The position numbers and the translations under genes are program-made. From Orbilia blumenaviensis (lineage: Eukaryota > Ascomycota > Orbiliomycetes > Orbiliales > Orbiliaceae): a stretch of 64,000 nucleotides of DNA. Positions 12,704 through 23,073 of this stretch are shown here, piece by piece. The stretch covers positions 1,612,001-1,676,000 of the forward strand of contig JAVHNS010000007.1 in assembly GCA_036872755.1 (NCBI GenBank), read 5' to 3'. Numbering within the stretch: the stretch's first letter is position 1; every line of letters begins with the position of its first letter. Under the pieces are notes generated by a model that was given only the letters and a program-made list of their open reading frames with translations, was not told the DNA's origin and searched no databases.

Positions 12704-15133
12704 ATGGCGTCACTGTTCCCCTATCGTGATATCAACATCCATGCTTCAGCCACCCACTATGCCTTTACATCACCGTCAAATCCGTCGGCGCCTACACTGG
12801 TCGTTGATCGGCCGTCTGGCCATACGTGGCTCAGCAATGCGCCGATGACGGGTGGTAAACGGGTCACGAGTATCGCTGGCATCCTTGGCATGATTCGTCT
12901 GAGATTGGGTTCGTAGAAGAGCGGTTTCCACGGAGCTTCAGGCTTTTTTTTTTTTTTTTTCCAAAATATAAATCTGACTGAAGGTTGTAGATAAGTATTT
13001 GATCGTCATCACGAAGGCTGCCCAGGTTGGAAGGATCAATGAACATGCCGTATACAAGATACAGGCTACCGAATTCTTGCCTCTCAGGGAGACACCTCTG
13101 CATGTTTGTTGCCCATAGTATTCTGGATGTTTATTTCGGTTCGGTTCAGCTTCAGGACTCGTAGATTGACAAGATTATCTGCCAGGACACCGATGAAGAC
13201 ACATATATGCAGCTCCTTACCACTCACCTGAGGACGGGTCCGATGTACTTCTCATATTCTTTCGACCTTACCAATACGTTCCAGCGTCAGGTTCATGCTG
13301 ACCAGAGTCTACCGTTATGGCAGCGAGTACGTATGATGATTATCAGTCGAGGCTGAGCAGTTTGGCTAATATGGTAATCTAGGCGGACACCAGGTTCTTT
13401 TGGAATAGACACATCTCGTCTGACCTCATTGACCTCAGCAGCTCCAGTCCTGCGGTATGTTATGGATAGTAATCAAGTCTGGGTGCTCATGTTCTGACGT
13501 TAGCCAGGTCACTCCCTACATTCTCCCAGTTATCTTTGGGATGATGTCAATCACAGCCACTGCTATCAAGTCCACGCCACTATCCTTCATTTTGATCACC
13601 AGGAGGTCTCGGTTCAGAGCTGGAACAAGATATTTCTCGAGAGGTATTGACGAAAACGGCAATGTATCCAACTTCAACGAAACGGAGCAGATTATTATAA
13701 CCGGAAGTGTTGGTACTGGATTGGCTGGATATGATAAAACGGCTCCGCAAGAGAAGCAACAGGTTCAAATTATGTCTTATGTTCAAACAAGAGGGAGTGT
13801 TCCCGTATTTTGGGCAGAAGTCAACAACTTGAAGTTTGTTCCGAAGCTCCTGATCCGAAGCATCGATCCAGCGGCAGCGGCCACGAAACATTTTGCAGAA
13901 CAAGTCCGACTCTATGGCGACAACTATTGCGTCAACCTTGTCAATCAGAGTGGTAGGGAGAAAAATGTTAAAGAGGCGTATGAAGCAGTTGTCAGGTCGA
14001 TCGTATCCAATCCTGTTGAAGGGGAGAAAGCTAGTTTGCGGACGGAGGAGCAATTCCGTGCTATCGAACCGACGCAGCGGAAGAGCATTGTCGACCATGT
14101 TCACTACATCTTCTTCGATTTCCATCACGAATGCCGTGGACTGAAATGGCATCGTGCATTGCTCTTGCTAGACCAGCTTGGGGACGCCCTGGAAAAACAG
14201 CAGTATTTCCATGCGACTGAGGGGCTCGGTGGGTTGACCGTGAAGAATGCTCAAACGTCCGTTGTCCGAACCAACTGCATGGACTGCTTGGATCGAACGA
14301 ATGTCGTCCAGAGCATGTTAGCAAGATGGACATTAAGCAGGCAATTGATTGACCTTGGAGTGTTGAACCAGGGTGAAACAATCGAACAATATGCAGCCTT
14401 TGAGTTCCTTTTCAGAAATGGTGAGATCGGCTCCTGTCATTTGTATGGGATATCTACTAAACTAATTGCGTAGTGTGGGCTGATAATGCCGATGTCGTGA
14501 GCCGTGCTTACTCTGGAACCGGCGCTCTTAAGACTGACTTCACAAGAACCGGCAAGCGAACGACGAATGGTGCCCTAGCTGACGGTGTAAATTCTCTCAC
14601 CCGCTACTACTTGAACAACTTCATGGACGGGCCGCGTCAGGATGCCTATGATCTGTTCCTGGGCACCTACCTTCCTGCAACATCCGGTATCACATCTAGT
14701 CTTATGTTTGTCGACCGCCGTCCAGTCTTCATCCAGAGCGTACCGTATATCCTCCTAGGCGCATTGGTCTTCCTAATCGCAGCAATGTTCACGACATCTG
14801 ATCCCTCTACGATACTCGCGTTAAGGATTTTCATTGGTTTGTCGCTGTTGATTGTTGTGTGGGCTGGCATCTTTATTAAAAACCACGGCATGCTCTTTGT
14901 AAGCATCCCTTGCTCTACCTACATCCTGTGAACTATTACTAACTAGATTTATTCCGCAATAGGTGAACTGGCCTAAGCTGAATAATCTTTCCTGGGCAAA
15001 TGAAGGTTACAATGATGCTCTCGGAAAAGTAGCCAAGGATAAGCTGATCGGAAAATGGGTCGCAAGGCATGAACGTGGCGCCAGCAGTATCCGACTAATT
15101 CACCTCGAAGAGGGAAAGAAGAGGATAGAATAG
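12704..15133 (+). CDS. SAC1: Phosphoinositide phosphatase Sac1
   Basis: Seven exons close in phase: 12704-12908, 12991-13103, 13186-13326, 13383-13454, 13508-14420, 14474-14898 and 14963-15133, giving 679 residues. The protein hydrolyses PI4P (and PI3P) at the ER and Golgi. The SAC N-domain is visible in RRVSSIAG-type [35 protein letters not shown] and [12 protein letters not shown]. The catalytic P-loop is [15 protein letters not shown] (C-x5-R), with the catalytic Cys in the fifth exon. Two membrane helices lie near the C-terminus ([17 protein letters not shown] and [17 protein letters not shown]) and anchor it in the ER. The start [12 protein letters not shown] was chosen as the first ATG; an upstream in-frame GTG is ignored. 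It is slightly longer than the yeast enzyme (623), as usual in filamentous fungi. Confidence 0.95.
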
Positions 15134-15696
15134 ACAAAGCCTTGATAGGGCAGTCGGTTAGGCGATACCGTGTACGGTTTCCAAAACCTACTTTCAGGTG
15201 ATACTTAATGTTTTTCTCATTGATACAAGTAACTGGGGCGTGTGGCGGCTTTTCGGTTTGGTTGTTGGGGATAAACAAAAAAAAGCAGCGGTCGTTCGTT
15301 TAAATATAGCTTCATTAGATTGATTTCCCTTTTCTCTTTTTGCTTCTCCTTATTTTCTTGGATTGTTGTACATTCTTACCTAATACTTAGTTGATTGTAA
15401 TAAAAATGGATATTTTATCCAGCTGCTTTCTTTTATACTTCTCCAAGGTCTGTTTCACTTTTTTGATAAACAGAATACTTAGTGTTGTTTTTTGAAGTCT
15501 AATTTGCGTTGGACTTGCTTCCGCCGCTTTTCGTATCACGTGATAATAAATCTAACTCAATCTGTGGCGCCCATTCGCAAAAGGTAACATCTCGAGCCTT
15601 CGACTTCAACTTCAACCCGACCCGACCAACAAAGCCTACACCGGTAACGACAAAGCAGCAAAACAAATCTGCAAGTCAAACCGCCAACCATCCAAA
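15134..15696. other. Intergenic: SAC1 3' end and bL36m promoter
   Basis: The AT-rich SAC1 downstream region (T-rich around 15320-15500) passes into the leader of the bL36m gene. No gene is seen. Both neighbours are on the plus strand. Confidence 0.5.
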
Positions 15697-16103
15697 ATGC
15701 TATCACTACCACTACGCCGTCTCCCCACAACCCTGCCACGGGTACTTTCATCCCCGGCATCCTCAGTAACAACCCTCCGAACACTCGCCACCCTTACAAA
15801 CCAGTCTTCATTCAAGCCGGCGTCGGTTATTACGTCGAATATGATCAGACCTACTGCACTATCTCTTGTTCCCAGGAATCAGCCATTGTCGTTATCACAG
15901 ATACGGGGTATGAAGGTTAGGAGTGCAGTTAAGAAGTTGTGCAGTGGGTGCAAGGTACATTTTACCTCTCTTTTGAATATATGGGCTTTTTTTTGGAAAT
16001 AATTTGTTAACCTTTTTGATGGGGTTCATAGAGCGTTCGAAGGAAGGGCTACCTTTACATTATTTGCTCAAAGAACCAGAAGCATAAGCAGCGACAGGGA
16101 TAA
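15697..16103 (+). CDS. RTC6: Mitochondrial ribosomal protein bL36m
   Basis: Two exons, 15697-15954 and 16032-16103, are separated by a 77-base intron (GTACAT...TTCATAG) and give 109 residues. The first about 70 residues form a mitochondrial targeting region rich in R, S, T and L. The mature bacterial-type L36 then starts at MKVRSAVKKLCSGCK and continues in exon 2 with SVRRKGYLYIICSKNQKHKQ. The zinc-ribbon ligands C-x2-C...C-x4-H are all present (LCSGCK, ICSKNQKH). The protein is the smallest one of the large mitoribosomal subunit. The intron splits the conserved core, so exon 1 alone would look like an unrelated 101-residue protein. Confidence 0.95.
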
Positions 16104-16694
16104 GGGACCCCATTGAAGTCGGATGTAGGAATTGGAAGCAGTCTGTCATAATAGTCTGTCCTACTTACCCATGCGGTCTCAAAGGCAAAGATGACGATGG
16201 TCCTGGGCGCATACTGGAATGGAAGACAACATCTCTATGGCGAAAGGGGTATTTAATTGTATATTATATGGGATCATAATCCCGCCCGGTTGTACATAGT
16301 TAATCTCAGATGGTTGATTGATTGATGATGGTACACATCTTTTTGGGTTCCATGAAGGTCTGGCAGGTACAATAGTCATCGATTGGGACGATCAAAGGAT
16401 TCGTCTTGTTTATTTTTATATACAAGATCCACAATAATACAATCGCGTATTCACAAGCTCAACAAAACGCCAGGCGCACATATATATGCAATGCCATTAT
16501 CAAAAATAATAACCCCCCAAAAAAACGCCGGTGTGTCTAAACGCCGTTATTTACCATGTCGCATATGCAAATGTGTCATGTGTAGGCTAAAATGTTGCAA
16601 CGCTGTTTGAATTGGTAAAAAAGGAGGGTGACCTAAGATTGTTGAGGTCATAACAGGCCTCCAGAAGACCTGAGTTTTGTACTCGGGTACCTGC
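16104..16694. other. Convergent 3' region between bL36m and SRS2
   Basis: The bL36m (+) and SRS2 (-) stop codons face each other across about 590 bases. There are no credible open frames. It presumably holds both 3' untranslated regions and polyadenylation sites. Confidence 0.5.
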
Positions 16695-19600
16695 CTACTT
16701 GCGCTTGCGATCATTCCAACTCGTCATTGACCTTTTCATCCCGAGGGTCTTCTTAGGTCCACCAGATGCAGCTGACGAAGTACCCGTGCTAGGTCCAGTA
16801 TTTGTAACTGTGGCCGCCATCCGACTCATAGTCGTCGGCGCGGTATAGGACTTGGACTCGCCAATCATACTAGCGACAGAAGTAAACTTCGATGTCGGCG
16901 GATTACGGCGCATCTCGTCAAGAAGCCGTTTATTCTGAGCAGCGACTTCATTTCTAGGCGGTCTCTCTGGGGAAGACGAGAGGAATATGAACTTCTCCTC
17001 TTCCCTAGTGATAGCCTTAGCTTGTGAAACAGGGTTCGCATCAGGTAAGCCGTCCGAAGGTTTCCGAAAATAATTAGTTAAGGTGTTCTGGGGCTTGGCT
17101 TTAGCATCCTTGCCTGTTTTCTTTTTTAGGATTTTCTGCTGAGTGGGCTGGGTTCCTGGTTTCTCCTCGGTGATTTGGTCTGATTTTCTTTTTACCGATG
17201 CCTTTCGAACATCGGCTTCACATTCGAGTCGCGAGGTAGCAAGAGTGTGCATATGACTATGAGCCGACTTGAAGCCCTGCATCGTGGTCGTCTGCGTAGA
17301 GAGCCTAGAAGTCATAGTAGTTCGGGTCGTAGCCGGGTAGGAATTAGTCCTGTTGTATGAAGGCGCATAACTCTGGTTATACGCCGAAACCCCATTGCTC
17401 GAGGATCTCTTGTAGCCTCTTTTAGTAGTTCGCTGTGGTTGGAAATTATATTCATCCCCCAGGCCTATAAATTCATCTTCAGGGTAGCCTCCATAGTTTC
17501 TGGTCAGCTCATCAGACTCTACCCAGTCATCTAATCGTTCGAGGCCGGCGGCATTGATTATCGCTTGAACTTCTTCATTGGTCGGGCATTGTCGTGACAT
17601 GATATTGCTGAAGGACTGTATACTTTGGAATGTAATTGTCGGTCCTTGATCTACCATTAGGGGTTTCAAGCTACTCTCTGCCAAGAAAGAGCATAGATTG
17701 GAGTCCTCTAGGTAGGGATTAGCACGTCCTAGGTCTTTTTTTAACTCTGCGGGTGATGTGACTTACGCATTTCACCTGATTTTCGGTCTCGAAGCTCGGA
17801 GGGATACGAAAGGTAGAGAAGAGCTTGAGCTCTTGTCATCGCGACATATAGCAGCCGCCTCTCCTCGTCATGATCCTCGGCCCGGGAGTGCGGGATAGAT
17901 CCGTTGTAACACCCAGGGATGAAAACTATGGGCCATTCAAGACCTATTGTTTTGTTAGCACTATCCGACATTAAATTCGGTGGTAAAGCACACCTTTGGC
18001 ATTGTGGATGGTAGAGATAGTCAGAACACCGCTACCATTCCCACTTTCATCAGCTTCCGGTCCTTCTTTTACTGATGCAAGCGCTGCATTTGCAAGGAAC
18101 TTTCCCAATGCAACCACAAGTTCAGATTCTTCAATGGGGTTTCCTGCAGCTTCCGTGTCAGGAAGATCAACCTCATCAATGCCAGCTAAGACATTATTAC
18201 AGAATTCGACTGCTTGAGTGATGAATTCCTCCACATGTTGCCATCTATCTTCGAACTCGCCTTGAAGTTTCTCGCCAACATAGGTTTTGTAATCAATCTT
18301 TTCCAGCAATGATCGAATGACTGTGCCAATCACCTCCGGATTGTTGCTCTCTTCAGACTGAAGGGTATTCTGTGTGTCCTTAATGACCTTGACGAATTTA
18401 CTCAATCCAACGAGTCCAGGGTTACTGATACCGTCTATTTTCATATCGCCTCGTGCTGCCTTCTGAACGACATTCCAGATGCTTATGCCCTTCTTTTCCG
18501 CCGTAGCTGATATTTCTTTGAATGCTTTGTCCCCTAAACCTCTCCTAGGGGTGTTAAGAATTCTAAGAAGGGCCTCGCTGTTGCTTGGATCGAGAATGAC
18601 ACGAAGATAGTCAAGAACAGGCTTAACCTCTGCTCGCTCAAAGAACTTGATACCAGCAAGAAGACGGTATGGTACACTCCTTTGATTCATCTGAGTTTCG
18701 ATTTCCCTAGCCAGGCCACCAGACCGGACAAGAACTGCAATATCGCTGAAAGTGAACAGATTTCCGGTAACAGCTCTTAGCCGAAGGACCTCCTGAACAA
18801 TCCAGCGTGCTTCTGAGTAAGGGCATGGAAGCTGGCGAAGTACTGGAGATATGCCGATTTCATGTGTTGGTGTAATTCCCTTCTGGGGCCTTGCTTTATC
18901 CTGTTCGATTACTTCTAATGAACAGTGTAAGATGGCAGCGGATGACCGGTAGTTCTCCTCAAGATTGATAACAATAGTGTGAGGGTAGACTTCTTGCATA
19001 GTGCTTAAGTTACCAATCTCGGCTGCGCGGAAACCGTAAATGCTCTGATCACTATCTATGTTGTCAGTATGTGGCTTTATTTCCTAGTCAAAGGAGGTAT
19101 AGGACGTACGGATCGCCAACAATTGTAATCCTGTTCCTCCTTGCAGCAAATAAACACATCAAGTCGAACTGGACTAAGTTGGTATCCTGGAATTCGTCTA
19201 TCAAAACCGCCTCGATATTGGAGACACAAAGAGGATGAGCCCTCAAAAGATCTAAACATCTTAGCAGCAAATCGTCGAAATCCAACAGGTTCGAGTTTTT
19301 GAGCTCCTTTTCATATTGACTGTAAACTTTGCCGAATTCGTCGTTGTGGTTGCTCTTTTTCTGAGTGGCGATGTACACATCCACTGATTGCATCTTTGAT
19401 TTGAGATTTGAGATTCTTGACTTTACGTTCCCGGCGTCATTCCCGTCCATTGTCGAATATTTATTCTTCTTGATAATGCGAGATATAATTGTTGAGCTGT
19501 CCCCTGCATCGGCAATGCTGAATCCACTCGGGAGCCCGATCAGATGTCCGTACTTTCGCTATGCCATGACATATAGATTAGTAAACCGTCTTTCCAAACA

Positions 19601-20025
19601 CTCCACAAACCGGTCCGACTAAGAAAACCACACCAAATATCGTGTAGCAATTGAATGGAAGGTTCCAATGATAAGCCGGTTTTCCAAACCTCCACCAATC
19701 ATCTTTGAAATCCTCTCTTTCATTTCCTTGCTAGCCTTATTGGTGAACGTAGCGACGATGATATTCGACGGGTTCATGCCATTCGCAAGTAACCAAGAAA
19801 CCCTTGATGTCAGAGTTCGTGTTTTCCCAGACCCAGCTGTATAAGATAGTACTGTTAACCCATTGACCCCCCCAAAAGTGCAAAATGTTTCCATATAAGC
19901 TTACGAGGAGCTAGAATCTGTAGAACCTCTGCGGTACTCATAACCGCTTCGCGTTGGACAGGATTGAGTCCATCGAGGACCTTGTCTATCTCGACCGGCG
20001 GATTGAAGGGCTGTAGAGGCTCCAT
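16695..20025 (-). CDS. SRS2: UvrD/Rep-type ATP-dependent DNA helicase Srs2
   Basis: Six exons close in phase: 20025-19905, 19836-19634, 19558-19110, 19051-17994, 17943-17767 and 17707-16695, giving 1006 residues. It is an SF1 3'-5' helicase; Srs2 dismantles Rad51 filaments and acts at replication forks with PCNA. Motifs: Q-type LNPVQREAV, Walker [13 protein letters not shown] (split by intron 1), [12 protein letters not shown] (Ia), LIDEFQDTN (Walker B, near residue 229), [11 protein letters not shown] (III), ENYRSS (IV), [11 protein letters not shown] (V) and [12 protein letters not shown] (VI). From about residue 690 the C-terminus is low in complexity, with basic, serine-rich tracts. It carries QNTLTNYF (residues 876-883; codons 17090-17067), a perfect match to the PCNA-interacting-peptide pattern, and ends in a conserved basic tail. 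The start ATG gives [10 protein letters not shown]. Confidence 0.93.
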
Positions 20026-21810
20026 ATTTTGGTTTCGGGAGGTTATGTTATATTCATTTAAAGGAGGGTGTGTGGTAAGTTGGCGAGGTTTTGGAGGTCA
20101 TTCAGGCCTGGCCCCAGGAGCACCCAAACATGGCTTCCATGCGGTTGACGCGATGTTTTGGTGCCTGAAGCGATGTCACGTGCTGTGCAACATTGTACAA
20201 CACTCCAACGCACTCTTGACGTTAGCCCATTGCCTGCTTGAGCAGCCCTATCAAACACTTATAGTCATCGGCATCCGGATCAATACAGTATGACCATGTG
20301 AGCACTTAGGTCGTCTACGAGATTCCAAATCATCAAAAATAGTTTTGCGTCATACCAGAGTATATAAAGAGGGTTAAATAATATACAGAGAAGCGATTTG
20401 CAAAAAAAAAAAAGGTGGTATGACTAAAGAGTACGAAGGGTCCCGGGAGGGAGGCACAAAGAGAGGATTGAAAGGATAAGCATGTATGTCCTGGTTAAGT
20501 AAGTCAGGGAAAGGATTGGTAGCGAATGAGGAAATGGTGGATTATTACAACAGCCTAAGGCTCCATCGGCCATTTCCGACGTTATAAAAAAAAAACAGAA
20601 AAAGGATTTGAGAATAATCTAAAGGGGGTGTCGAAAGGTCTAAAAGCGGTGGGAACGCAGTAAGAATGACAGGTGGGATTAAACGCACTCGGGGTATAGG
20701 GTATTGGAAGTGACAGAATACGAGGGACCGGCTTTTTCGAAGGCAAAATCGAGATGGGGGTAGTCTCGAGATTGGTGAGGGTGAAGAGTTCAGAAATAAT
20801 AAAAGTCGATGAAAATGCACAAGAACACAGGTTGGGAATAAGAGTAAAAGTCGCACGCGAGAGAAGCGGGTGTGAAGAATAAGTGTGATATTCGGGAAGG
20901 GTACCACCAGCTAAGATGGACCATGTGTACCGAGATAAGGTTAGTGACAGCGAAACCGTGGTGTTCGATCCGCCGTCTAGCCTCTCCCGTTCCAACTGAA
21001 CCCAAGAGAAGCAGTAGACTGCTGCCTATATACAGCTCGCCAGAGGGACCTTTGTTCCTCCTCCGTTTTGTAAACAATCTGACCGTCCGTCTTCTGTACC
21101 CATTCCGTTTGCAAAACGGAATACAAATGAAATTGCAGTATTAACCTCCTCAGTAAACGACCGATTCTTTTGATATGCAGTGAGAAAAGATGAAACAAAA
21201 CGCAATGCAGGATAGAAAAAAGTGCATCTAAGGGGGGTTGGGGAGTATTTATTTTCTTTTGGATTGATGAAGAAGTTAATATTAACAAAGGAAAAAAGAG
21301 AAAAAGCCATAATCGCTTTGGAAAAAACTCGCTAAATATCAATAGTATGCAGGAGTGTGGGGGCAACCATAGCAATAATAAGAACCTTTAGCAAAAGATA
21401 AAACCAGGCAGAGCACCGAGGGGCCACCCCCGACCGCCAAGCAGGAACACATGGTAAACCACGGCCCTGGTTGGGTCAAAGGTTGGCTGATCAGACAGCC
21501 AAAACAGAAATTGCTGGACGATGATAACCGGATGTTCAAAAGTGGATGTCAGACGACAACGCTCCTGACGAGAAAACAGAAATCGAAGTTGAATTTTTTT
21601 TTTTTGGTGCTTTTAAACTTTTTCGGGGGGTAGGGTGAAAAGTGTTCAAGAGGGCTCCTGTTTGAGTTTGCGAATGCTCCATTCGACTTCCGCGTTCGAG
21701 CGTTAAGTCGATAACGAAGGTCAAAGGGGTGTGGGGGTCGGGGAGGTGAGGTGAGGTGAGGTGAGGTGAGGTGAGGTGAGGTGAGGTGAAGATAGTTAGT
21801 ATTTCGACTT
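20026..21810. other. Intergenic region between SRS2 and the cyclin gene
   Basis: The SRS2 promoter occupies the left side and the 3' region of the minus-strand cyclin gene the right. The sequence is purine-rich on the plus strand, which creates spurious long frames such as 20545-20995 on the minus strand made of L, S, F and P runs. A poly-A run sits near 20402. No gene is supported. Confidence 0.5.
21744..21788. repeat. Tandem pentamer (AGGTG)9 beside the cyclin stop codon
   Basis: Nine perfect copies of the five-base unit AGGTG run without interruption, starting 23 bases beyond the cyclin stop codon (21811), so they would lie in the 3' untranslated region of the cyclin mRNA (as CACCT on the mRNA). 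Copy number at such repeats is usually variable between strains. Confidence 0.95.
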
Positions 21811-23073
21811 CTAGAATTGGTAGACTGGGACTGGTTGGACTGGCACGGAGGTTGGAGTGGGCATTGGCGTAGTGGGATTCTGCGGCACAAGGGCACCAGC
21901 CGCCGCGGCCTTAGCCGCAAGGAGAGCCTGTTGATGTTCAAAATAATCATCGTTTGGCGTCTCCGGAGGCGTTGGGTACCCATGTGGCATCTGCTGCTGC
22001 TGAGGCCCCAGGCCTGGCTTCTGGGGTGTCATTGGGGCGGTAGTGGCTGGCTGCGGCGCTAATGTACCCTCAGACTCCGGCACCTGTGGCTGCGGGGCCA
22101 TTTGGCGGACACGCGGAGCAATTGTGTGCCTTCGAGCAATGGCAGCTTGCTTGGCCATGAAGTCTTCCAAAGTGACCGCAACTGTCCCGTAATGGGCGCT
22201 CGAGTATTTTCGGACAAGAACCTGGGAGGGACGATGGAGATGCTGCGACAGTAGGACAATGGTTGTGGTATCATATGACATTGCCCAGTCCGACTGTGGC
22301 GGCGGTGTCCGACCAAGGATGTGCCTAGCGAGAGCCAGGGAAGAACGTGCCATGACAGATGGAAGGGTGCTGACGAAGTCCTTATGGAACATTGCAATCT
22401 CACTGAGATACAAAGCCATGTACTCCACCTCGGGGTCATAACTGACCTCGGAAAGAATCATCTGAAGGAAGTTATCAACAGTCGGGTGTCCAATAATCCA
22501 ATTCAAGGTCTGGAGAACATGACGCTCCATCTGGACAAACATATCTTCCTCATAGAGGCCGCAGCACATGCTTTGTAGCTCTCTGATGGTTGGGACACGG
22601 TCCTTCTTATCTCCATATTTGGCAGCGATGAGCATCGCAGCGCATCCGACAAGCTGATAGTGCCGCTTAAACACAACGCGCTTGGAACAGTATCGGTCTA
22701 AAAGGTTGACGGTAAGGAAGAGAGTCTCCGGGTGAAGTTGGAAAGCGATGTGAGCCTCGATCAGAAAATCAAGGAGGTACGGACGCATAAACCACTGGAT
22801 CTCGGTCTGGATATCTATGCTATCGACATCGGGGAGGGTTTCGGCTTCCATACGTTCCATGTGATCGAGGATATCTTCCTGATATTCGTCTGCAGTAGCT
22901 CGGGACATTTCGTCGGCCATAATCTGGAGTTGCTCGGCGGCAAAACGCTGGGCCTCGCGGGACTTGCTCCTAATATATCGTCCACCGCGGTCGTCCTCAC
23001 TCTCGAAGAAATGATCATTGACTGATCTAACAGTGACGCCACCGTTTCCCAGAGATGCTGAGTATTGAGCCAT
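21811..23073 (-). CDS. G1/S-type cyclin (Cln/Puc1-like), single exon
   Basis: 420 residues without an intron. The N-terminal cyclin box is clear: EYQEDILDHMERMEAETLPD leads into IQWFMRPYLLDFLIEAHIAF, LTVNLLDRYCSKRVVFKRHY and LVGCAAMLIAAKYGDKKDRV, then LNWIIGHPTVDNFLQMIL (residues about 60-210). A second, weaker cyclin fold follows to about residue 300. The C-terminal about 110 residues are rich in P, T, Q and A (PTPPETPNDDYFE), like the PEST-type tails that drive turnover of G1 cyclins. Filamentous ascomycetes usually have one such cyclin, which activates Cdc28/Cdk1 for G1/S. The start MAQYSASLGN is the first ATG. A long pyrimidine-rich upstream region (mRNA sense) suggests a long leader and translational control; that is an inference. 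Confidence 0.9.
   Translation of the reverse strand: MAQYSASLGNGGVTVRSVNDHFFESEDDRGGRYIRSKSREAQRFAAEQLQIMADEMSRATADEYQEDILDHMERMEAETLPDVDSIDIQTEIQWFMRPYLLDFLIEAHIAFQLHPETLFLTVNLLDRYCSKRVVFKRHYQLVGCAAMLIAAKYGDKKDRVPTIRELQSMCCGLYEEDMFVQMERHVLQTLNWIIGHPTVDNFLQMILSEVSYDPEVEYMALYLSEIAMFHKDFVSTLPSVMARSSLALARHILGRTPPPQSDWAMSYDTTTIVLLSQHLHRPSQVLVRKYSSAHYGTVAVTLEDFMAKQAAIARRHTIAPRVRQMAPQPQVPESEGTLAPQPATTAPMTPQKPGLGPQQQQMPHGYPTPPETPNDDYFEHQQALLAAKAAAAGALVPQNPTTPMPTPTSVPVQPVPVYQF

Noticed and set aside
13580..14152. 190-codon minus frame
   Set aside because: Lies antisense inside the large SAC1 exon, which carries clear catalytic motifs on the plus strand.
22059..22439. 126-codon minus frame within the cyclin gene
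   Set aside because: Out-of-frame shadow of the cyclin coding sequence.
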